Source: Nocardia vaccinii NBRC 15922 (GTDB taxonomy: Bacteria > Actinomycetota > Actinomycetes > Mycobacteriales > Mycobacteriaceae). From it: 64,000 nucleotides of DNA. The position numbers and the translations under genes were made by a program. The notes beneath the pieces were generated by a model. That model saw only the letters and a list, made by a program, of their open reading frames with translations. It did no database searches and had not been told where the DNA came from. Location: NCBI RefSeq assembly GCF_001613305.1, contig NZ_BDCC01000037.1, positions 1-64,000 on the forward strand. Reading direction: 5' to 3'. How positions within the stretch are numbered: position 1 is the stretch's first letter; each line of letters opens with the position of its first letter. Shown one piece after another: positions 33,258 to 41,477 of the stretch.

Positions 33258-34769
33258 ATGACGGTGGTCTCCGATTACCCGATCCGCGCCGACATCCGCT
33301 CGTTCCTGTCCGGTCGCAAACAGTTGCTGATCGACGGCGAGTGGGTCGACGCGGTGTCGGGCAGAACGTTCCCGACCCACAACCCCGCCGACGGCGAGGT
33401 GCTGGCCGAGGTGGCGCACGGGGAGGCCGCCGACGTGGATCGCGCGGTGCGCGCGGCCCGTACTGCCTTCGACGAGGGCCCGTGGCAGTGGATGAGACCC
33501 AACGAGCGCGAGCGGTTGCTGTGGCGCGTCGGGGATATCCTGACCGAGCGCGCACAGGAATTCGGCGAACTGGAATCGCTTGACAACGGCAAATCCGCCG
33601 GGGTCGCCACGGCGGTCGACGTCGCATGGGCGGCGGATGTGTTCCGGTACTTCGCGGGCTGGGCCACCAAGGTCGAGGGCTCCACGGTGAACGTGTCGAT
33701 GCCGTTCACCCCGCCGGGCAGCCAGTTCCACGCGTACACCCTGCGTGAGCCGGTCGGGGTCTGCGGGTTGATCGTCCCGTGGAACTTCCCGCTGCTGATG
33801 GCCTCCTGGAAACTCGCTTCGGCACTGGCGGCCGGGAACACCGTGGTGCTCAAACCCGCCGAACAGACCCCGCTCACCGCGCTACTGCTGGGAGAGGTGT
33901 TCCAGGAGGCGGGATTCCCCGCCGGTGTGGTCAACATCGTCACCGGATTCGGCGACGCCGGGGCGGCGCTGTCCGCGCACGACGCGGTGGACAAGGTCGC
34001 GTTCACCGGATCCACCGAGGTCGGCAAGCTGGTCGTCGACGCGGCCCGGGGCAACCTCAAGAAGGTGTCGCTCGAGCTGGGCGGCAAGAGCCCCAATATC
34101 GTCTTCGCGGACGCGGATTTCGAGTCCGCGGTCGCCGGATCGCTCGACGCGTGGCTGTTCAACCACGGCCAGTGCTGCGTCGCCGGGACGCGACTGTTCG
34201 TGGAGGACAAGATCTTCGGCGAGTTCACCGAGGCGGTCGCCGAGGCCGCGGCGGCGGTGAAGATCGGGCCGGGCCTGGATCCGGCCACCCAACTCGGACC
34301 GCTGGTATCCCAGGAACAGTTCGACCGGGTCACCGGCTACCTCGAGGCCGGGACCGCCGCCGGAGCACGCGCGCTGACCGGCGGAAAGCGTTTCGGCGAC
34401 AGGGGATATTTCGTCGAACCGACCGTATTCGTCGATGTGCGACCGGATTTCAGCATCGTACGGGAGGAGATCTTCGGACCGGTGGTCGCGGCCCTGCCGT
34501 TCGACGCCGAGGAGGGCATCGCACCCGCGGTGCGCGCGGCCAACGACTCCGATTACGGCCTGGCCGCGGGGATCTGGACTCGGGACATCTCCCGGGCGCA
34601 TCGGGTGGCCCGGCAACTGAAGGCCGGATCGGTCTGGATCAACCAGTACAACGGCTTCGACACCGCACTGCCGTTCGGCGGCTACAAGCAATCCGGCTGG
34701 GGGCGCGAGATGGGTTCGGCCGCAATGGATCTGTATCTGCAGACCAAGGCCGTCAACATCGCACTCTGA
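33258..34769 (+). CDS. NAD(P)-dependent aldehyde dehydrogenase
   Basis: Aldehyde dehydrogenase of 503 residues. It has 'PWNFPLLM' (174-181), 'AFTGSTEVGKLV', general base Glu273 in LELGGKS, nucleophile Cys307 in FNHGQCCVAG, 'EEIFGPV' and 'GGYKQSGWGREMG'. This is the betaine/phenylacetaldehyde-type core. The ATG at 33258 follows AGGAGG (33247-33252). A 189-bp gap separates it from the DapB-like gene, so it may have its own promoter. The NDMA-type alcohol dehydrogenase follows after 26 bp, giving an alcohol-to-acid pair. Confidence 0.9.
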   Translation: MTVVSDYPIRADIRSFLSGRKQLLIDGEWVDAVSGRTFPTHNPADGEVLAEVAHGEAADVDRAVRAARTAFDEGPWQWMRPNERERLLWRVGDILTERAQEFGELESLDNGKSAGVATAVDVAWAADVFRYFAGWATKVEGSTVNVSMPFTPPGSQFHAYTLREPVGVCGLIVPWNFPLLMASWKLASALAAGNTVVLKPAEQTPLTALLLGEVFQEAGFPAGVVNIVTGFGDAGAALSAHDAVDKVAFTGSTEVGKLVVDAARGNLKKVSLELGGKSPNIVFADADFESAVAGSLDAWLFNHGQCCVAGTRLFVEDKIFGEFTEAVAEAAAAVKIGPGLDPATQLGPLVSQEQFDRVTGYLEAGTAAGARALTGGKRFGDRGYFVEPTVFVDVRPDFSIVREEIFGPVVAALPFDAEEGIAPAVRAANDSDYGLAAGIWTRDISRAHRVARQLKAGSVWINQYNGFDTALPFGGYKQSGWGREMGSAAMDLYLQTKAVNIAL

Positions 34770-34795
34770 CCGAAACTCATTGCTGGAGAAGAACC

Positions 34796-35905
34796 ATGAA
34801 AACCACAGCAGCAGTCCTCCTGGAAGCCGGAAAGCCGTTCGAGCTGATGGAACTGGACCTGGATGGTCCCGGTCCCGGCGAGGTGCTCATCCGGTACACC
34901 GCCGCGGGTCTGTGCCATTCGGATCTCCATCTGACCGACGGCGATCTGCCGCCGCGCTATCCGATCGTCGGCGGCCACGAGGGCTCGGGCGTCATCGAGG
35001 AGGTCGGCCCGGGCGTCACGAAGGTCGTCCCGGGCGATCACGTGGTGTGCAGCTTCATCCCGAACTGCGGCACCTGTCGCTACTGCTCTACCGGCAGACA
35101 GAACCTCTGCGATATGGGCGCCACCATCCTGGACGGTTGCATGCCCGACGGCACCTTCCGGTTCCATTCCGGCGGAACGGATTTCGGCGCGATGTGCATG
35201 CTCGGCACATTCGCCGAGCGGGCGACGGTCTCGCAGCATTCGGTGGTGAAGATCGACCCGTGGCTACCACTGGACACCGCGGTCGTGGTCGGCTGCGGTG
35301 TGCCGTCCGGCTGGGGAAGCGCCACCAACGCCGGTCACGTCCGCGTCGGCGACGTCACCGTCGTGTACGGGATCGGCGGCCTGGGCATCAACGCGGTGCA
35401 GGGCGCGGTGCACGCCGGGGCCAAGTACGTGGTCGTGGTCGACCCGATCGCGTTCAAGCGGGATACCGCGCTGAAAATGGGTGCGACACATGCCTTCGCG
35501 AGTGCGGAGGAGGCGGCGGCAAAGGTCACCGAGCTGTCCTGGGGACAGGGCGCGGATCAGGCGATCATCACCGTCGGCACGGTCACCGAGGAGGTCGTCT
35601 CCGCGGCGTTCGACATCGTCGGCAAGGGCGGCACCGTGGTGATCACCGGACTGGCCGATCCGGCCAAGGCCACCGTGCACGTCTCCGGCGCCATGCTGAC
35701 GCTGAACGGGAAGACCATCACCGGCAGCCTGTTCGGCTCCTGCAACCCGCAGTACGACATCGTCAAGCTGCTGCGCCTCTACGACGCGGGCCAGCTGAAG
35801 CTCGACGAGCTCATCACCACCCGGTACCGGCTCGAGGATGTCAACCAGGGTTATCAGGATCTGCGCGACGGCAAGAACATCCGCGGGATCATCGTGCACG
35901 CCTGA
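34796..35905 (+). CDS. NDMA-dependent-type zinc alcohol dehydrogenase
   Basis: Zinc medium-chain dehydrogenase of 369 residues of the actinobacterial NDMA-dependent group, with tightly bound NAD(P). Catalytic zinc ligands are in 'GLCHSDLH' and 'GGHEGSG'. The structural zinc loop is CGTCRYCSTGRQNLC. The Rossmann motif is VYGIGGLGINAVQGA. 'DMGATILDGCMPDGTFRFH' is typical of this group. The ATG at 34796 follows GGAGAAG. The last gene of the operon, ended by a 16-bp-stem hairpin. It probably oxidises a primary alcohol to the aldehyde used by the preceding enzyme. Confidence 0.9.
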   Translation: MKTTAAVLLEAGKPFELMELDLDGPGPGEVLIRYTAAGLCHSDLHLTDGDLPPRYPIVGGHEGSGVIEEVGPGVTKVVPGDHVVCSFIPNCGTCRYCSTGRQNLCDMGATILDGCMPDGTFRFHSGGTDFGAMCMLGTFAERATVSQHSVVKIDPWLPLDTAVVVGCGVPSGWGSATNAGHVRVGDVTVVYGIGGLGINAVQGAVHAGAKYVVVVDPIAFKRDTALKMGATHAFASAEEAAAKVTELSWGQGADQAIITVGTVTEEVVSAAFDIVGKGGTVVITGLADPAKATVHVSGAMLTLNGKTITGSLFGSCNPQYDIVKLLRLYDAGQLKLDELITTRYRLEDVNQGYQDLRDGKNIRGIIVHA

Positions 35906-35981
35906 GCGGCGGCACGGCACAACGGATCTCACCCGGACGCCCGATCCTCGTCGTCCGCGCTGAGCTCCGAGGCGCTCCCGG

Positions 35982-36016
35982 CCGGTGCGGTGTTCAGATC
36001 CTGAACACCGCACCGG
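35982..36016 (+). terminator. 16-bp-stem hairpin after the ADH operon
   Basis: CCGGTGCGGTGTTCAG (35982-35997) and CTGAACACCGCACCGG (36001-36016) form a perfect 16-bp stem with loop ATC. It begins 76 bp after the ADH stop. There is no U-tract, as usual in high-GC actinobacteria. It separates the catabolic operon from the GAF-Fis regulator. Confidence 0.8.
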
Positions 36017-36064
36017 GTGTCCGGTCACGGATAATTCCCGGAACCACGGAAAGTGACGTAGCAC

Positions 36065-36080
36065 ATATCAGCGTTGATAT
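36065..36080. promoter_or_regulatory. Short palindrome upstream of GAF-Fis regulator
   Basis: ATATCA-GCGT-TGATAT, a perfect 6-bp-arm inverted repeat in an AT-richer stretch 70 bp before the start of the regulator at 36150. A candidate autoregulatory site or upstream activating sequence. Confidence 0.45.
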
Positions 36081-36149
36081 CCTTGCCTGATCTGCGAAAA
36101 CGATCGGGCAGCCGACGCGATGTGTCTCGCGGAACGCAAGGGAGCAGGC

Positions 36150-37802
36150 ATGAGGGCGCGGCAATCCGGACAGCTATGCACGCCCGTGCCACGGTCGGAG
36201 ATCGAGCTGTCCTGGAAGCGATCCCGACTCTGCGGAGTCGCACCGGAATTCGACGGATTCACCGATCTGCCCGCACAGGAGTTCGATCCGCGCAGTCAAC
36301 TGTTCGACGCGGCCTCGGCGGTGCTGGACCAGATGTCGGCCGCGCTGACCGGCACCGCGTACAGTCTGCTGCTGGCCGACCGCGACTGTCGGCTCGTCTA
36401 TCGCTGGTTCGACAATCCGCGCGTCGAGTCGACCCTGGACACCCTCGGCATCCGTGGCGGGGTGAGTATGGCCGAGGAGGCGGTCGGCACCAATGCCCTG
36501 GGCACGGCGCTGGAGACCCGGCAGGGCATCGTGGTGGACGGCGCCGAGCACTATGTCGAACGGTTCAAGACATTCACCTGTTACGGCCACCCGATCTGGC
36601 ATCCGGTCACCCGGCGGCTCGAGGGCGTCCTGGACATCACCAGCGCCGGTTCCCGCGCCGACCCGCTGCTGGCCCCGTTCCTCACGCGCGCGGCGAACGA
36701 TATCGAACAGCGTCTGCTCGACAAGGCCAAGGCGTCCGAACGAGTGCTGCTCACCGCATTCCAGGCGGTCTCGCGACAGCGGCGCGCGATCGCGGCCATC
36801 GGCGACGACATGGTGCTCACCAACCGTGCCGCGCTGGATCTGCTCGGCCCGCCCGATTACGCGGTGCTGCGGATGCTGGCCGAGGAAGCCTCCTCCCGGC
36901 CGCGCACTGTGGACATCGCCGTATCCTCCGGCGCGCGGATGCGGGTCGGGCTCGCCCGGGTTCCCGGTGCGGGCACCGGCACCCTGTTCCACCTCGACCC
37001 GGTCGACGAGCGGCCCGCGGTGTCCAGGGCCACGCCGAGGGCGCCGGTCGCGCACGCCGCCGTGCGCCCCGATCCGGTTCTGGTCACCGGGGACCGCGGC
37101 ACCGGGCGCAGCACCGAGGCCAGGCGACTGGCCCGCGCGGATGAGGTCGAATTCCACAATTGCGCCGAAATCGCCTGCAGCGGTACCCAACCGTGGGTGC
37201 GGCGGCTGTTGTCTCGGCTCGACTCTCCCATCGGGACCGTCTGTGTGGAGAACGTCAACCTCCTGCCGGATCCGATCGCCGACATCCTCGCCGAGGCGCT
37301 GGACTCCCGGGATCGGCCGCGCCTGATCCTGACCTCGCTGCCGGCGGACACCCTCACCGGCGGCCCCGCCACCCTGGCCGCGATGTGTCCCGACCGCGTG
37401 GAATTGAGACCACTGCGCAATCAGGCTGCCGACCTGGCCGCCATCACCACTCGCATGCTGCGCGAACTGGATCCGGCCGCGGACATCCGCCTGCTGCCCA
37501 GTGTGCTCGAACTCCTGGGCGCACAGCCGTGGCCGGGAAATCTGCACGAGCTCCGGGCCGTGCTCGCTCACGTGTTGCAGCACCGCCGCCGCGGCGACGT
37601 CACCGTCAACGATCTGCCCGAGCGGTATCGGGTGGCCTCCCGCGCCCGCCGCCTGTCCGCCCGCGAACGCGCCGAACGGGACGTCATCGTGGAGGCATTA
37701 CGCCGCCACGACGGCAACAAGCTCAGGGCCGCAAACGAACTCGGCATCAGCCGCACCACCCTGTACGCGCGATTACGAGCGCTGCGCATCATCGAACGCT
37801 GA
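36150..37802 (+). CDS. GAF-domain Fis-type regulator (AcoR/MimR-like) with degenerate AAA+ domain
   Basis: Regulator of 550 residues. The N-terminal GAF-type sensor has 'EEAVGTNALGTALETRQGIVVDGAEHYVERFKTFTCYGHPIWHPVTRRLEGVLDIT', typical of AcoR-like activators. The central AAA+ domain is reduced. It keeps a Walker-A-like GDRGTGRS. The Walker B region reads 'GTVCVENVNLLPDP', and I find no GAFTGA sigma-54 contact loop. The C-terminal Fis HTH is 'VIVEALRRHDGNKLRAANELGISRTTLYARLRAL'. The ATG at 36150 has AGGGAG about 7 nt upstream. Actinobacteria lack sigma-54, so it probably works through the main RNA polymerase. The adjacent ADH/ALDH genes are likely targets. Confidence 0.85.
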   Translation: MRARQSGQLCTPVPRSEIELSWKRSRLCGVAPEFDGFTDLPAQEFDPRSQLFDAASAVLDQMSAALTGTAYSLLLADRDCRLVYRWFDNPRVESTLDTLGIRGGVSMAEEAVGTNALGTALETRQGIVVDGAEHYVERFKTFTCYGHPIWHPVTRRLEGVLDITSAGSRADPLLAPFLTRAANDIEQRLLDKAKASERVLLTAFQAVSRQRRAIAAIGDDMVLTNRAALDLLGPPDYAVLRMLAEEASSRPRTVDIAVSSGARMRVGLARVPGAGTGTLFHLDPVDERPAVSRATPRAPVAHAAVRPDPVLVTGDRGTGRSTEARRLARADEVEFHNCAEIACSGTQPWVRRLLSRLDSPIGTVCVENVNLLPDPIADILAEALDSRDRPRLILTSLPADTLTGGPATLAAMCPDRVELRPLRNQAADLAAITTRMLRELDPAADIRLLPSVLELLGAQPWPGNLHELRAVLAHVLQHRRRGDVTVNDLPERYRVASRARRLSARERAERDVIVEALRRHDGNKLRAANELGISRTTLYARLRALRIIER

Positions 37803-37966
37803 GCGCTGCGGGTGCGGGCTGCGGGTCACGATTGCGCACGACGCATCGGACGGTCTCGGGATGCGTTGTCGCACGAGCGAACCGAGATCCGGCCGCGTCG
37901 GCGCGGTCAGGGCCGTCACACCTGCTGCACCGCCCGCGACCAGCACGGACAACCGAGGAGGCCCAT

Positions 37967-38062
37967 ATGAGAACCGTTGCGGCGGTCAGGGGCCTCCGTC
38001 CGGGAGACCGTCGGCGAAAACAGGTGAGCCGGGGAGGTATTCACCCGAGAGCAGGCGCTTGA
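37967..38062 (+). pseudogene. Orphan gene start, 31 codons
   Basis: A strong ribosome site, GAGGAGG (37955-37961), lies 5 nt before an ATG followed by 'MRTVAAVRG'. That looks like the beginning of an ordinary gene. The frame stops at 38060-38062, and it overlaps the 3' end of the convergent acyl-CoA synthetase gene. I read it as the 5' stub of a gene that stood downstream of the GAF-Fis regulator and was cut off when the lipid module was joined here. A real 31-residue peptide is possible but less likely. Confidence 0.4.
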
Positions 38063-40112
38063 TGACCTTGCCGGTTTCTCCGCGCGGTAGTGATTCGAGG
38101 AAGGTGACGTCGCGGGGCACCGAGAATCTGCTGAGGCGGTTGCGGATGTAGCTGCGGATCATGTCCGAATCCAGGCCGGAATCCTCGCGTTTGACCACGT
38201 ACGCGGCCAGGCGCTGGCCGAATTCGCGATCGGGCACCCCGACCACCGCCACGTCGGTGATCTGCGGCAGGTACGACAGCGCCTCCTCCACCGGGCGCGG
38301 GAAGACGTTCTCGCCGCCGGAGATGATCATCTCGTCACCGCGCCCGGCGATGAACAAGCGGCCCGCGGCGTCCAGGTAACCCAGATCGCCGGTGTCCAGG
38401 AGCCCGTCGGCCTCCTCGGGCGGCGCGTAGTTGACGTACCCGTCGAACAACATGCGGTTGCCGACGAAGATCCGGCCGGTCGCGCCGATCGGCACCGGGC
38501 GCCGATCGGCGTCCAGCACAGCGATTCTCGTGCCCAGCGGCGGGCGGCCCGCACTGGTCGGCGAGATGCGCAGATCCTCTGGAGTGGCGATCGTCGCCCA
38601 GGACACCTCGGTCGATCCGTAGACGTTGTACAGGCTCGCGCCGAACACCTCGGCGAACCGCAGCACGGTCGCCGCGGCCAGCGGCGCACCACAACTGGCG
38701 ACCACCCGCAGGCTCGAGGTGTCGTACCGGGCCCGCTCGGCGACCGGCAGATCCAGGATGCGCTGCACCATGGTCGGCACGAGTATCAGTGTGCTGGCGC
38801 GGTTCTCGGCGACCAGCCGCAGGCATTCACGGGCGTCGAACTCCTCCTGCAGCACCACGGTCGCACGCAGCGCGGTACTCAGTTGCAGTGCGGCCAGGCC
38901 CCAGGTGTGGAACAGCGGCGCGGGAATCACCATGGTCTCGTTCATCTGCCACGGAATCCGGGACAGCAGTGCGGCCACGGTGCCGAAGCCCTTCGGATGC
39001 GGCCGCCGCGCCCCCTTGGGCGCACCGCTGGTTCCGGAGGTCAGCACGATCAACCGGCCGGGGCTCTGCGGACGACGAAATTCGGTGTGCCCGAGCGCGA
39101 TCAGCTCCTCGATCGTGGTGCGTGACGGATCGGCCGGTGGGCGATCCGGTTCGGCCGCAGCGTAATCGGTGCGGTAGCGGTGTACATCGGAGTTGAGGTA
39201 GCGGATCAGCGGGTCCAGGTAGTCGTCCACGAACAGCGTGGTCAACCGATGCCGCTGCACGGTCTCCTCCAGCTGCCGGGGCGACAGGCCGGCGTTGAGC
39301 AGCACCACGTCGACGCCGAGTTTGCCTGCGGCGACCATGGTTTCGACCGCACCGGCGTGATTGCGGGCCAGCAGTCCCACCGCGTCGCGTGCGGTGAGCC
39401 CGAGCTTCGCGGACATCGCGCCCGCCAGCGCCTGGGTTCGCTCGTGGATCTCGGTGAAACTGCGCGCACCGTTGCGGTCGAGGATCGCCGCACCGCCGGG
39501 TTCTCGGGCCGCGGCCGCGGCGTACCCGCCACCCAGGGTGAACCCCCAGGTCGCCAGCGAACCGATCTGCCGTGCACCGTGATCGGGCCGGTACGTGCGC
39601 ACCACACCGGAGGCGACCATCTGCCGGATCACCGCGGCCCGGAACGACAGCGCCGAATCCTGGCCGTTGACCACGATCGAGGTCGCCGACCCGCGCACCA
39701 GCTGCACCAGCCGCCCGAGCCCGTCGTGGGTCCAGGCTTCGAGCTGTGCGTTGTCCAGGGCGGCGACCGCGGGATGTACGCGGCCGGCTGCGAAATAGGT
39801 CACGGTCACCCGCACGTCGTCGTCGCGCTGGCGCAGCCGAACCGCGGCGAAGCTGCCCACGGCCGCGCAGCGCAATTCGAACCGCCGCCCGTGCCCGCCG
39901 TCGAGCAGGCCGACCGTCAGGGTGCGCACCTCGGTGTGCGGACCGCCGATCCGCACCAGCCACTGCGGCAGACCGGCGATCGCCTCCACGGGATCGCAGG
40001 CGCCGATTCCGGCGAACAGTCGGGCATAGGTGGCGGGTTCGGTGAGCAGCTGCCACACTGTTTCCCGGGCGACCGGGATATCCGCGGTCACCTCCACGAT
40101 ATCGGTGACCAA
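37986..40112 (-). CDS. SRPBCC-acyl-CoA synthetase (FadD-type) fusion
   Basis: Two-domain protein of 708 residues. Residues 1 to about 145 form an SRPBCC/polyketide-cyclase-like domain ('VEVTADIPVARETVWQLLTEPATYARLF', then 'LRCAAVGSFAAVRLRQRDDDVRVTVTYF'). Residues about 190-690 form an AMP-binding ligase with P-loop LTSGTSGAPKGARRP, 'YNVYGSTEVSW', 'GDLGYLDAAGRLFIAGRGDEMIISGGENVFP' and the C-terminal Lys in 'RGETGKVIKR'. It probably activates a fatty acid for the polyketide pathway. The start is a TTG with GAGGAG about 9 nt upstream. Linker and order appear intact, so this is a true fusion, not a frameshift artefact. Confidence 0.84.
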   Translation of the reverse strand: MVTDIVEVTADIPVARETVWQLLTEPATYARLFAGIGACDPVEAIAGLPQWLVRIGGPHTEVRTLTVGLLDGGHGRRFELRCAAVGSFAAVRLRQRDDDVRVTVTYFAAGRVHPAVAALDNAQLEAWTHDGLGRLVQLVRGSATSIVVNGQDSALSFRAAVIRQMVASGVVRTYRPDHGARQIGSLATWGFTLGGGYAAAAAREPGGAAILDRNGARSFTEIHERTQALAGAMSAKLGLTARDAVGLLARNHAGAVETMVAAGKLGVDVVLLNAGLSPRQLEETVQRHRLTTLFVDDYLDPLIRYLNSDVHRYRTDYAAAEPDRPPADPSRTTIEELIALGHTEFRRPQSPGRLIVLTSGTSGAPKGARRPHPKGFGTVAALLSRIPWQMNETMVIPAPLFHTWGLAALQLSTALRATVVLQEEFDARECLRLVAENRASTLILVPTMVQRILDLPVAERARYDTSSLRVVASCGAPLAAATVLRFAEVFGASLYNVYGSTEVSWATIATPEDLRISPTSAGRPPLGTRIAVLDADRRPVPIGATGRIFVGNRMLFDGYVNYAPPEEADGLLDTGDLGYLDAAGRLFIAGRGDEMIISGGENVFPRPVEEALSYLPQITDVAVVGVPDREFGQRLAAYVVKREDSGLDSDMIRSYIRNRLSRFSVPRDVTFLESLPRGETGKVIKRLLSGEYLPGSPVFADGLPDGGP

Positions 40113-40400
40113 GGTCGTACTCCTCGTTCAGGCGTGCAGACCCATGTTGCCGAATATTCACCTCCGCATCGAGCGATCACCATCGCCTCCGGAGAATTCA
40201 CAGCACCCGCCGGGCGCGGTCCGGTTCCTTCACAGTGGCGTTGCGGCGAACCTGTTCCGCACGAACGGCCGATTGTGCTCCGCCCCAACGCGTTCGGTCC
40301 CGGATTGGCGGAAAACCCAGGGAGCGGGCGAAAACCTTGTTCCGCGGCCGGCGGGCTCCTAGCGTCGCTGCCATCGTGTCCGGCAGTGGGGAGGCGTCAG
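40113..40400. promoter_or_regulatory. Divergent promoter region, SRPBCC-FadD / antigen-85-like gene
   Basis: The 288-bp region separates the divergent SRPBCC-FadD and antigen-85-like genes. I saw no clear -10/-35 pair and no palindrome longer than 6 bp. GGGGAGG at 40387-40393 is the ribosome site of the plus-strand esterase. Confidence 0.35.
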
Positions 40401-41477
40401 GTGCATCATCCGACCGGGCTTCGCCACGCACACCGATTCCGCCTCGTCACGGTGTGCGCGGCGGCGGCGCTGGTATGTGGCCACACAGCGGCCCCCACCG
40501 GCGCCGCCCCCGCCGACGCGATCACCGCCGCATCGGCGCACGCCCGGCCCGGCCCGGACGGATCACATCTGGTGACCGCCGCCGGCCGGGGACGGGTGGT
40601 GGAGCTGACCGTCTACTCCGCCGCCATGCGCCGCTCGATCTCGGTGGAAGTGCTTCCCGCACCGGATATCTCGCGCCGCGCACCGGTGCTGTACCTGCTC
40701 AACGGCATCGACGGCGGCGGCAGTCCGAGCGGCTGGAGCGGCGGCGGCAACTGGCTCACCCGCACCGATGCGGCGCGATTCTTCGCGGACAAGCAGGTGA
40801 CCGTCGTGATGCCGGTCGGCGGGGCGGGTAGTTTCTTCGCCGACTGGCGCGCGGACGATCCGGTGCACGGCCGCCAGCGCTGGACCACCTTCCTGACCCG
40901 CGAACTGCCGCCGATCATCGATTCGGCGTTCGGCGGATCGGGCGCGAGCGCCATCGCCGGCCTGTCCATGGCGGGTGTATCGGTGTTCCAGCTGGCTCTG
41001 GCCGCGCCGGAACTGTATCGCGGCGTGGGGTCGTTCAGCGGATGTGTGCGTACCAGCGATCCGCTCGGGCAGCTCATGGTCGACACCATCGTCACCGCGA
41101 CCGGTGGCGACAGCCTGAACATGTGGGGCCCGCCCACCGATCCGGCCTGGCGGGCGAACGACCCGTACCTGCACGCGGACCGGCTGCGCGGGCTTGCGCT
41201 GTACATCGCGTCCGGGAACGGCCTGCCCGGACCGCTGGACACCCTCGACGGGCCGGGTATCGGGCACGATCCGATGAAGCTGGCCGATCAGATCCTGGTC
41301 GGCGGCATCCTGGACACGCTGGCCGGACGGTGCACCCAAGAGTTACGAGATCGGTTACGGCAGTTGCGGATTCCCGCGACGGTCGTGCTCCGGCCGGACG
41401 GCACCCACTCGTGGGGCTATTGGCAGCAGGATCTGCACGACGCCTGGCCGGCGCTCAGCGCGGCGCTGGACCGGTGA
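40401..41477 (+). CDS. Secreted antigen-85-like esterase/mycolyltransferase (paralogue)
   Basis: Exported alpha/beta-hydrolase of 358 residues, closely similar to the protein at 26325-27398. It has a signal peptide 'FRLVTVCAAAALVCGHTAAPTGAAP', the sheet 'RAPVLYLLNGIDGGG', nucleophile Ser189 in AGLSMAGVS, and 'GTHSWGYWQQDLHDAW' with the C-terminal His. The GTG at 40401 has GGGGAGG 7 nt upstream. It lies between the FadD fusion and the second MFS gene, whose 3' ends overlap by 23 bp. It probably transfers an acyl chain onto a sugar acceptor outside the membrane; the acceptor is inferred. Confidence 0.87.
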   Translation: MHHPTGLRHAHRFRLVTVCAAAALVCGHTAAPTGAAPADAITAASAHARPGPDGSHLVTAAGRGRVVELTVYSAAMRRSISVEVLPAPDISRRAPVLYLLNGIDGGGSPSGWSGGGNWLTRTDAARFFADKQVTVVMPVGGAGSFFADWRADDPVHGRQRWTTFLTRELPPIIDSAFGGSGASAIAGLSMAGVSVFQLALAAPELYRGVGSFSGCVRTSDPLGQLMVDTIVTATGGDSLNMWGPPTDPAWRANDPYLHADRLRGLALYIASGNGLPGPLDTLDGPGIGHDPMKLADQILVGGILDTLAGRCTQELRDRLRQLRIPATVVLRPDGTHSWGYWQQDLHDAWPALSAALDR

